A DNA stretch of 64,000 bases from an uncultured Lachnospiraceae bacterium (GTDB taxonomy: Bacteria > Bacillota > Clostridia > Lachnospirales > Lachnospiraceae), in assembly GCA_902789175.1 (NCBI GenBank), contig CADANF010000005.1, positions 55,226 through 119,225 on the forward strand, read 5' to 3'. The translations under genes and the position numbers were made by a program. Below are positions 44,203-51,375 of the stretch, in pieces. The first letter of the stretch is position 1. Each line of letters begins with the position of its first letter. Below the pieces are notes generated by a model that was not told where the DNA came from, did not search any database, and saw nothing but the letters and a program-made list of their open reading frames with translations.

Positions 44203-44413
44203 TTGAGTCAGTTACTTTTTTTGCTGGTCGCTTCGCGTCTAAGGCTGTCCCTTCGTTTCATTACGGTCGCTCCGTGCGTCAAAAGAGGAGCTACAAAATA
44301 TTAGATAATGCTAATCTATTCCAATAGCTCCTCTTTTGCGTACTCGCCTGACCTATTCAACTCAGGACAGCCTAAGAGCTACGCTTATTCGCAGAAAAAA
44401 GTAACTGTCTCAA
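44203..44413. repeat. 211-bp palindromic element, type B
   Basis: Outer arms CTTGAG-T-CAGTTACTTTTTTT and AAAAAAGTAACTG-T-CTCAA; middle arms TCTAAGGCTGTCC (44238-44250) and GGACAGCCTAAGA (44365-44377); inner arms AAAAGAGGAGCTA (44281-44293) and TAGCTCCTCTTTT (44325-44337). No coding capacity. It is upstream of the HD-GYP gene (which is on the minus strand) and of the small membrane protein. A MITE or a structured RNA are both possible. Confidence 0.65.
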
Positions 44414-44502
44414 TGAGTTGGTGAACCCCGGAAAGGATTGTAAGGCTAGATGTGAGGCATATTAGATAAAACTACATGATAGAAATCGTACCAACGATTA
44501 AT

Positions 44503-44554
44503 TGACAGTATCATAAGTATGATATTTATGACAGTATCATAAGTATGATATTTA
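44503..44554 (+). repeat. Tandem duplication of a 26-bp unit
   Basis: Two exact copies, 44503-44528 and 44529-44554, each beginning TGACAGTATCAT and holding the inverted repeat ATCAT-AAGT-ATGAT. It lies 120 bases upstream of the small membrane protein. An operator pair is possible; a chance slip duplication is equally possible. Confidence 0.7.
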
Positions 44555-44675
44555 TTGATGTAAATAATTAGGTGGATTATCCTTACGAAGGAATGTAATA
44601 GATAGAGTTAAGGTGTCATTAGAGAAAAAAGGAGGCCTGGATAGAAATTATTATGAAGATAAGAGGAGATTAGCA

Positions 44676-45008
44676 ATGGATGAGGATATGTTATGTTTAA
44701 CAATTTTTGGGATTATATTTTTTATTTTTACTAGGTTTATTTTTAGAAGATTGTCAGATTCTTTCAAAAAAACAATGATAATAATATCGACCGTATTAGT
44801 TATAGTTATATTTTTATTTTTACGTATCAATAAAGGAATTTTAAAATCTTTAATTGTACCGGGGCTATATTTTGAGATGTTTACTCTTTATTTGGTATGT
44901 ACATGTATGGAGAGGTATCCAATTTTAAAAAAAGAGTATGACGATTGGCAAGGAATATTTTTTTTCTCCAATATCATGACTTTTATTGGAGGAATAATAT
45001 TTTATTAA
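44676..45008 (+). CDS. Small hypothetical membrane protein
   Basis: 110 residues from the ATG at 44676 (AGAGGAG ten bases upstream; an in-frame GTG at 44613 gives a longer hydrophilic start and is less likely). Four hydrophobic segments: LCLTIFGIIFFIFTRFIF, MIIISTVLVIVIFLFL, LIVPGLYFEMFTLYLVCTC and IFFFSNIMTFIGGIIF. No family recognised. It sits alone between two palindromic elements and has high A/T content and more Phe/Ile than its neighbours, suggesting accessory DNA. Confidence 0.5.
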   Translation: MDEDMLCLTIFGIIFFIFTRFIFRRLSDSFKKTMIIISTVLVIVIFLFLRINKGILKSLIVPGLYFEMFTLYLVCTCMERYPILKKEYDDWQGIFFFSNIMTFIGGIIFY

Positions 45009-45211
45009 TTTTATATGACCTAGTTGCATAGGGAGAGGCTTTTAAATGGACACTAAAGAATTAATATCGTGCAATTCTAAAAACATTCGGAGAACGCAGA
45101 TTTTCTTCGAAAATCGCTAACTCCTCATGTTTTTGGCGTATCTAAAAGTCAAAATACTTTTTCTGCAAGCAGAATCGTATTTTGACTTTTGATACTTATG
45201 TCATATAATTA
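45008..45211. repeat. 204-bp palindromic element, type C
   Basis: Outer arms TTATATGAC (45011-45019) and GTCATATAA (45200-45208). The inner hairpin has arms 45138-45157 and 45177-45195 (GTATCTAAAAGTCAAAATAC with GTATTTTGACTTTTGATAC), with TCTGCAAGCAGA in the loop. A second inner hairpin is GATTTTCTTCGAAAATC near 45099. No open frame of note. It lies directly upstream of lon. Confidence 0.6.
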
Positions 45212-45266
45212 AATATGTAAATGAAGTAAATGGTGAAGTAGTATTTTTAAAGATGAGGTAGACGCT

Positions 45267-47537
45267 ATGAGATTAATTCCTTTATATGACATTATTATTC
45301 TACCTGACGTAACATTCTATTTTAAAAAAGAAATAGTAGAAGAATGGCAAACCAGTGATCTTAAAGAAGGAGAAGAAATTGTTTTTGCCATTTTAAAGTC
45401 AGAAATTGAGCCCCAAAAAGCAGAAGTCAGCGATATATGTGAGATTGGCGTAAAAGCTGTAGTGGATATAGTTGATGCTGAAAGAGATATAAAGATTTGT
45501 ACCAAAGAAAGAGTAAATATCTTTAATTGTACAAAGACAGAGAATGGTTTATTTGAGGCAGAGATAGAAACAAGACATGAAACCGTGGATATTACTGAGG
45601 ATGAGGAAAATGAAAGATTTGAGAAGATAAAAAGCGAATATCTTAAATTTATTCAGCAATATCAGTGGGGACTTTGGGCAAGATCATTTATGCTTCATTG
45701 GAAGAATATAAATGAACTTTGCTGTTCTATGTCTGGATATTTTGTTATTACTCCAGAAGAAAAATATAAGATTGTTGAGATAGATTCAAAAAAAGAAAGA
45801 TTTGAACATATTGAAACTATCGCATATGAATTTATGGAGATGGCAAAAGTCCATAATGAAGCTGAAGATGAACAGCAAAAGGCTAATGAAAGTATCTATC
45901 GTGAAAGTGCTTTAAAAAAGCAGATTGATATACTTCAGAAGCAGTTAGATGAGATGCATCCGGAAAATATATCTGATGTTAGAATGTTTCAGAAGAAGAT
46001 AGAAGAATCTGGTATGAATGAACAGGCTCTTAAAGAGGCTGAGAAAATCTTAAACAGAATGAAGCATGAAGGGCAAGATGGGCATGAGTATGGAATGCTT
46101 TATGATTATTTGGATTTTGTAACTTCCCTTAATTGGAAGAAGCAGGATACAAATGAGATAGATTTAGATAAGGCTGATGAGGTTCTTAATAAAGATCATT
46201 ACGGCTTAAAGAAAGTAAAGAATAGAATTATTCAGCAGCTGGCGGTTATGGCTCTTAATAAAAAACAATCAGGTTCTATTCTTCTTTTTGTAGGACCTCC
46301 TGGAACAGGAAAAACCAGTATAGGACAGAGTATTGCTGAAGCTTTAGGAAGAAAGTATGTAAGAATATCTCTTGGTGGTATAAGAGATGAGGCAGAAATT
46401 AGAGGTCACAGAAGGACTTACATAGGAGCAATGCCTGGAAGAATAATGGAAGGTATTAAACAGTCAGGAACTTCGAATCCTGTAATGGTTTTAGATGAAG
46501 TGGACAAATTAGTCAGGGATTTCAGTGGAGATCCGGGAAGCGCCCTTTTGGAAGTGTTAGATCCTGAACAGAATTTTAGTTTTACAGACCATTACATGAA
46601 TGTACCTTACGACCTTTCGGATGTGTTTTTTATATGCACTGCTAATTCATTAGATACAATACCTGAACCACTTCTTAACAGAATGGAAGTTATTAGCTTT
46701 AGTGGTTACACAGCAGTGGATAAGTTTAATATTGCAAAGAAACATCTTGTTCCAAAGGCTATGAAAATGGCGGGTTTAAAGAAAAATCAGATAAAGATAA
46801 CAGATGCAGCTATTAAAAAGATTATTTCTGATTATACCGCAGAGGCAGGAGTAAGAGGACTTAAGAAAAGAATAGATGATGTAATGCGATATGCAGCAGT
46901 TAAGGTTGTTAAAGGGGAAGAAAATCTCTCTGTAAAACCAGAAATGTTACATGAATATCTTGGAAGAAGAGGAATAATAAGAGAAGATGTTCCAAAACAA
47001 GCAGTTCCGGGGATTGTAACGGGACTTGCATGGACAGAAGCTGGTGGTGAAATTCTATATATTGAGACAAAAAAAGTAAAAGGCCAGGGAAAAGTAATTA
47101 TAACAGGACAACTTGGAGATGTAATGAGAGAATCTGTGGAGATAGCTCTTACTATTGTAAGAGGAATGTTTCCTGAAGAAACAAAGGATATAGAAAAACA
47201 AGATATTCATATCCATGTTCCGGAAGGTGCTGTGCCAAAAGATGGTCCTTCAGCGGGAATCACTATCGTTACTGCACTTACATCACTTTTTACAAAGAAA
47301 AAAGTTGATCCACATATTGCTATGACTGGAGAAGTCAGCCTCAGGGGTTATGTAATGCCGATAGGGGGACTTACCGAAAAGCTTATGGCAGCAACAAGAG
47401 CTGGTGTAAAGAAGGTATTTATACCAGATAAGAATAAAGAAGACCTGGAAGATGTTCCTGATGAAGTAAAGGAAAAATTAGAGATAGTTTCTATTAAAAA
47501 GATAACAGATGTTCTTTCTGATTTAGGACTGAAATGA
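45267..47537 (+). CDS. lon: ATP-dependent protease Lon
   Basis: A 756-residue Lon: N-terminal LON domain (LIPLYDIIILPDVTFYFKKE), coiled-coil/linker region with IDILQKQLDEMHPEN, AAA+ domain with Walker A GPPGTGKTS and Walker B VMVLDEVDK, sensor region LLNRMEV, and a C-terminal peptidase domain with catalytic Ser in PKDGPSAGIT and the Lys near TEKLMAATRAGVKKVFIP. It degrades damaged and regulatory proteins. Slightly shorter than the 770-810 residues of most Lon proteins. ATG at 45267 follows AGATGAGG. Its 5' region is the palindromic element C. Confidence 0.95.
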   Translation: MRLIPLYDIIILPDVTFYFKKEIVEEWQTSDLKEGEEIVFAILKSEIEPQKAEVSDICEIGVKAVVDIVDAERDIKICTKERVNIFNCTKTENGLFEAEIETRHETVDITEDEENERFEKIKSEYLKFIQQYQWGLWARSFMLHWKNINELCCSMSGYFVITPEEKYKIVEIDSKKERFEHIETIAYEFMEMAKVHNEAEDEQQKANESIYRESALKKQIDILQKQLDEMHPENISDVRMFQKKIEESGMNEQALKEAEKILNRMKHEGQDGHEYGMLYDYLDFVTSLNWKKQDTNEIDLDKADEVLNKDHYGLKKVKNRIIQQLAVMALNKKQSGSILLFVGPPGTGKTSIGQSIAEALGRKYVRISLGGIRDEAEIRGHRRTYIGAMPGRIMEGIKQSGTSNPVMVLDEVDKLVRDFSGDPGSALLEVLDPEQNFSFTDHYMNVPYDLSDVFFICTANSLDTIPEPLLNRMEVISFSGYTAVDKFNIAKKHLVPKAMKMAGLKKNQIKITDAAIKKIISDYTAEAGVRGLKKRIDDVMRYAAVKVVKGEENLSVKPEMLHEYLGRRGIIREDVPKQAVPGIVTGLAWTEAGGEILYIETKKVKGQGKVIITGQLGDVMRESVEIALTIVRGMFPEETKDIEKQDIHIHVPEGAVPKDGPSAGITIVTALTSLFTKKKVDPHIAMTGEVSLRGYVMPIGGLTEKLMAATRAGVKKVFIPDKNKEDLEDVPDEVKEKLEIVSIKKITDVLSDLGLK

Positions 47538-47571
47538 TCATCGTAGGAAACTGAATATCTAACGTGTAAAC

Positions 47572-47612
47572 AAAAGTGTCTGGATTTAGTAAGAAACCAG
47601 ACACTTTTTTTG
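47572..47612 (+). terminator. Terminator after lon
   Basis: AAAAGTGTCTGG pairs perfectly with CCAGACACTTTT, followed by TTT. The next 264 bases hold no convincing gene and contain the TetR control region. Confidence 0.88.
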
Positions 47613-47726
47613 GCGTTTTTTCGATTTATTTTAGGCTGAATATATCACATGTTTTCACTGGATTTGTGATATTGTATAAGATAAGTGAATATATTTTGAA
47701 TGCTTTGTCATATTGCACAAAAAAAC

Positions 47727-47830
47727 GAAACCAATATTGTTTAAATGGTTTCTTGTTAGGTTAGTTAAGGTGTTATATTATAAAATTACAGAAACTAAAA
47801 AGACGAAAACTAGTTTCTTTTTGGGAAACT
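47727..47830 (+). promoter_or_regulatory. TetR operon promoter with GAAACT dyads
   Basis: TTGTTA (47753-47758), 17 bases, TATTAT (47776-47781). Around it lie a dyad GAAACCA...TGGTTTC (47727-47752) and a dyad AGAAACT...AGTTTCT (47790-47818), plus GGGAAACT at 47823. These are likely operators for the adjacent TetR-type protein. The second dyad covers the start of transcription. Confidence 0.55.
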
Positions 47831-47876
47831 GAGAAGTAATACGCCACAAATATACATACTAAAGGAGAGTGCAAAT

Positions 47877-48449
47877 ATGGGAAGAGAATTAAGAGAGAAA
47901 GTACTTGCGGGAGCTCTTATAGTTTACAACCAGAAAGGTGTTAAATTTACAATGGATGATCTGGCAAAGGAACTCAAAATGAGTAAAAAGACTATCTATA
48001 CAGTATTTAACGGAAAAGAAGAAATATTTCTTATGGCTGTAGATTATCTCTTTAATTCAATTAAAGAAAGTGAGAGCGAAGTGCTTCGTGATGGAAGTCT
48101 TAGCACACTTGATAAGTTAAAGAAACTTTTAGGAGTTTTTCCAGATGCTTATGCAAATGTTAATTTCAGAGATCTTGCGCTTATCAGAGCTAAATTCCCT
48201 TCTGTATATGAAAAAGTAAGAGAGAGATTAGAAACAGGATGGGATCCTACACTTAACCTTATCAATAAGGGAATCAAGGAAGGTTCTATCAGAAAGGATT
48301 TAAATGTTCAGTTATTTAAGTCTATGTTCCAGGCGTCTCTTGAAAGATTCTTCCAGGATGATTTTCTTAAGGAGAATGGTATTTCATATCAGACAGCGTT
48401 AAATGATGTTACAGAGATATTAGTAGAAGGTATCAAACCAGCAGAATAA
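47877..48449 (+). CDS. TetR/AcrR-family regulator
   Basis: A 190-residue regulator. The HTH is near residues 23-47 (KFTMDDLAKELKMSKKTIYTVFNGKEEIF), followed by a helical ligand domain. It opens the alpha-galactoside cluster and probably controls it; 17 bases separate it from the next gene. The inducer is unknown. AAAGGAG precedes the ATG. Confidence 0.9.
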   Translation: MGRELREKVLAGALIVYNQKGVKFTMDDLAKELKMSKKTIYTVFNGKEEIFLMAVDYLFNSIKESESEVLRDGSLSTLDKLKKLLGVFPDAYANVNFRDLALIRAKFPSVYEKVRERLETGWDPTLNLINKGIKEGSIRKDLNVQLFKSMFQASLERFFQDDFLKENGISYQTALNDVTEILVEGIKPAE

Positions 48450-48466
48450 TTGGGAGGATAAGCAAG

Positions 48467-49930
48467 ATGATTGAGCGTTCAAAGATTATATTCGGTAATG
48501 AGATGAAAAACAGCACATATAAAAAAGCTGTCAGATCAAAGCAAAAGTATATAAAGAAATTTGGTGATGATTCTGATCGTGATTATCCTGCATATACTGA
48601 GGAAAATCCATATATTGGAAATACACTTGGGGTAAGAAATGTTAGTCTTGTTAAGAAGGAGGACCAGGCAGGATTTGATACTGAGAAAGGTATCATAGTT
48701 GGCAATATCCGTATGGGTTTTGGCCATTACAGAATATCAATGGCTATGGCATCTTGCGCTAATGCCTTGGGATACCAGCCATATTGGATGGATCTTAATT
48801 CTTATCCGGAGACCACCTGTACAAAGGTGATTTCAGCCCAGAATGATCTTTATTCACTTGGATCCAGACTCTCACAAAAGAGCAGATTATTTAATAAATT
48901 TGTTTGGGAGCCGATTAATTATGAGGGTTTCAGACAGCTCTCATACAATGCTGCAGACCAGAAAAATGCAGAGCTTATGGCTCCGGTCTTTAAAAATGTA
49001 CCTAAGGATATTCCTGTAATTGGTACTCATGTATGGCCTGCTCAGGCTGCGATACATGCAGGTATGAAATATGTAGTAAATGCTATTCCTGATAACTGGC
49101 CTATGGCGCTTCATCTTGCAGAAGGATCAGTTCATACGATCCAGACACATTATGCATATCAGGGATATCGTGTTCTTAATGGTTTTAATAAGAACAGGGT
49201 TAATAAACCTATGCCAGAAAAGGATATTATCTATACAGGGCATTATGTTGATGATGAACTTGTAAAAAATATAGAAATTGACTGTGAAAGAAGAATTGAA
49301 AGAAAGAAATCTAAAGCTCCTATGAGGTTCCTTCTTACTATAGGAGGAGCTGGTGCTCAGGGGGAGATCTTTAAAGCTATAATCGAAAAATTAATACCTT
49401 ATATTAAATCAGGTAAAGCAGCACTTTACGTAAATGTAGGCGATTATAAGAAGGTCTGGGATAGCCTTGTGGCAGATATTAAAGAGCTTAACGGTCTTTC
49501 AACAAAACATTTTGATGACTGGGCAGGAACTATTAAATTTGCAGAAGATGCTCTTACAGGCGAAGTAAAAGGAGTTCATGCATTCTATCATTCAAATATC
49601 TTTGAAGCAGTTTATTGCACAAATCTTCTTATGAGAAGTGCAGATGTACTGGTTACAAAACCAAGTGAACTTGCCTTCTATCCTATTCCAAAACTTTTTA
49701 TTAAGAGAGTAGGAGGACATGAGATGTGGGGAGCAATCCATTCTGCTGAGATAGGAGATGGAACTCTTGAAACAAGAGATATTCCACATACACTGCAGAT
49801 GGTGGAGCTTTTCCTTAATGATAATGTGACATTAAAAGATATGTGCGATAACATAATCCGTAACAAGAATTCAGGACTTTATAACGGGGCTTATGAAGTT
49901 ATAAAACTTGCTATGGGACTTAAAAAGTAG
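48467..49930 (+). CDS. GT-B-fold protein, possibly a glycosyltransferase
   Basis: 487 residues, no signal peptide or membrane helix. IIVGNIRMGFGHYRISMAMASCANALG near residue 77 resembles the N-terminal glycine loop of GT28/MurG and monogalactosyl-diacylglycerol synthase-type enzymes (G-x-G-H-x-x-x-A). RFLLTIGGAGAQGEIFKAII near 285 marks the second Rossmann domain, and ADVLVTKPSELAFYPIPKLFIKRVGGHEMWGA near 407 matches the sugar-nucleotide region of GT-B enzymes (a xxTKPS-x-xxF pattern). I cannot name the substrate. Its place between a TetR and a galactoside symporter suggests it acts on a galactose-containing glycan or glycolipid. Confidence 0.5.
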   Translation: MIERSKIIFGNEMKNSTYKKAVRSKQKYIKKFGDDSDRDYPAYTEENPYIGNTLGVRNVSLVKKEDQAGFDTEKGIIVGNIRMGFGHYRISMAMASCANALGYQPYWMDLNSYPETTCTKVISAQNDLYSLGSRLSQKSRLFNKFVWEPINYEGFRQLSYNAADQKNAELMAPVFKNVPKDIPVIGTHVWPAQAAIHAGMKYVVNAIPDNWPMALHLAEGSVHTIQTHYAYQGYRVLNGFNKNRVNKPMPEKDIIYTGHYVDDELVKNIEIDCERRIERKKSKAPMRFLLTIGGAGAQGEIFKAIIEKLIPYIKSGKAALYVNVGDYKKVWDSLVADIKELNGLSTKHFDDWAGTIKFAEDALTGEVKGVHAFYHSNIFEAVYCTNLLMRSADVLVTKPSELAFYPIPKLFIKRVGGHEMWGAIHSAEIGDGTLETRDIPHTLQMVELFLNDNVTLKDMCDNIIRNKNSGLYNGAYEVIKLAMGLKK

Positions 49931-49949
49931 TGACCAGGGAGGGGATTTT

Positions 49950-51353
49950 ATGAATTTAGGTTTTAAAGAAAAGGCTTCTTATGGCCTTGGTGCAATAGGA
50001 AAGGATATGGTATATATGCTTTCCGCAAGTTATATACTTTATTATTTCCAGGATACACTTGGAGTTAGTTCAGTGGCAATGGGTATCATACTTCTTGTTG
50101 CCCGTATATTTGATGCGTTTAACGATCCTATCATGGGAGTTATCGTTGCAAAAACCAACACCAGATGGGGTAAATTCAGACCTTGGTTATTTATTGGAAC
50201 TCTTACAAATGCAGTGATACTTTATCTGATGTTTGCCGCTCCGGTCTCACTTACACCGGGAGGACTTGTAGCTTATGCAGCTGTAACATATATATTATGG
50301 GGTGTTACCTATACAATGATGGACATTCCATACTGGTCAATGATACCTGCATTTACAAAGTCAGGTAAAGAACGTGAAGGACTTACAACTTTAGCAAGAT
50401 CTTGTGCAGGTGTAGGTTCATCACTGGTTGTAGTATTTACAATGATGATCGTTAAGATGATCGGTGGTGCAGACGAAGTAAAGGGATTTAAATATTTTGC
50501 CCTTATCGTTGCTGTACTTTTCGTTGTATTCATTACGATCACCTGTATCAATATTAAGGAAGAAGCAGACGTAAATATGGAAACAGCTACTGTTAAGCAG
50601 ATGTTTAAGTCACTTCTTTCAAATGATCAGGCTATGACAATAGTTATTGCCATTGTCCTTATTAATTCATCAATCTATCTTACATCAAACCTTGTTATCT
50701 ATTTCTTTAAATATGACTTTGGTGGAACTGGCTGGTATAACAGCTATACACTTTTTAATATGTTTGGTGGAGCTATACAGATCCTTTCTATGATGGTTGC
50801 TTATCCTTTACTTCGTAAGAAGTTCTCAAATATTAAGATCTTCTACATCACACTTGCCAGTGCGATCATTGGATATGCAGTACTTTTAGGAATCGCATTT
50901 ACAAATATGCAGCAGGTATATGTGCTTTTCATTCCTGCATTCTTCATATTTGCAGCTAATGGTGTACTTCAGGTCCTTACAACTGTTTTCCTTGCAAACA
51001 CCGTTGATTATGGAGATTTAAAGAATAATAGAAGAGATGAATCAGTAATCTTTTCAATGCAGACTTTTGTAGTAAAACTTGCTTCAGGACTTGCAGCATT
51101 TATCGCAGCAATGTGCCTTGCAGTTAACAGCCTTAAGTCAGGTACAGAGGTATCAGATACTGATCAAAAAATCGATTTTTCTTTAAATGTTGCAGCATCA
51201 TCAAAGACTGGACTTAGAATGACAATGACAATCCTTCCTGTTATAGGTCTTATCATTGCCATCATGATATTTAGAAAGAGATTTATCCTTACAGAAGAAA
51301 AGATGGTTGAGATAGAAAGTGAGATAAAGACAAGAAACTCAGCGAAAAAATAA
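49950..51353 (+). CDS. GPH-family sugar:cation symporter (melibiose/raffinose-type)
   Basis: 467 residues from the ATG at 49950 (GGGAGGGG seven bases upstream; a frame from 49908 overlaps the previous gene). Twelve hydrophobic helices with the GPH signature near the N-terminus, KASYGLGAIGKDMVYML and ARIFDAFNDPIMGVIVAKTNTRWGKFRPWL (conserved D, D and R residues that bind cation and sugar), as in MelB. With GH36 next door, alpha-galactosides such as melibiose are the likely cargo. It follows the GT-B-like gene and precedes GH36 by 22 bases. Confidence 0.9.
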   Translation: MNLGFKEKASYGLGAIGKDMVYMLSASYILYYFQDTLGVSSVAMGIILLVARIFDAFNDPIMGVIVAKTNTRWGKFRPWLFIGTLTNAVILYLMFAAPVSLTPGGLVAYAAVTYILWGVTYTMMDIPYWSMIPAFTKSGKEREGLTTLARSCAGVGSSLVVVFTMMIVKMIGGADEVKGFKYFALIVAVLFVVFITITCINIKEEADVNMETATVKQMFKSLLSNDQAMTIVIAIVLINSSIYLTSNLVIYFFKYDFGGTGWYNSYTLFNMFGGAIQILSMMVAYPLLRKKFSNIKIFYITLASAIIGYAVLLGIAFTNMQQVYVLFIPAFFIFAANGVLQVLTTVFLANTVDYGDLKNNRRDESVIFSMQTFVVKLASGLAAFIAAMCLAVNSLKSGTEVSDTDQKIDFSLNVAASSKTGLRMTMTILPVIGLIIAIMIFRKRFILTEEKMVEIESEIKTRNSAKK

Positions 51354-51375
51354 GATTAAAGATAGGGATACTAGA

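Noticed and set aside
44503-44554. CRISPR-like repeat
   Set aside because: Two units only, directly abutting with no spacer, and no cas genes in the window.
47576-47764. 62-residue ORF after lon
   Set aside because: It starts within the lon terminator hairpin and runs through the TetR control region; no ribosome site.
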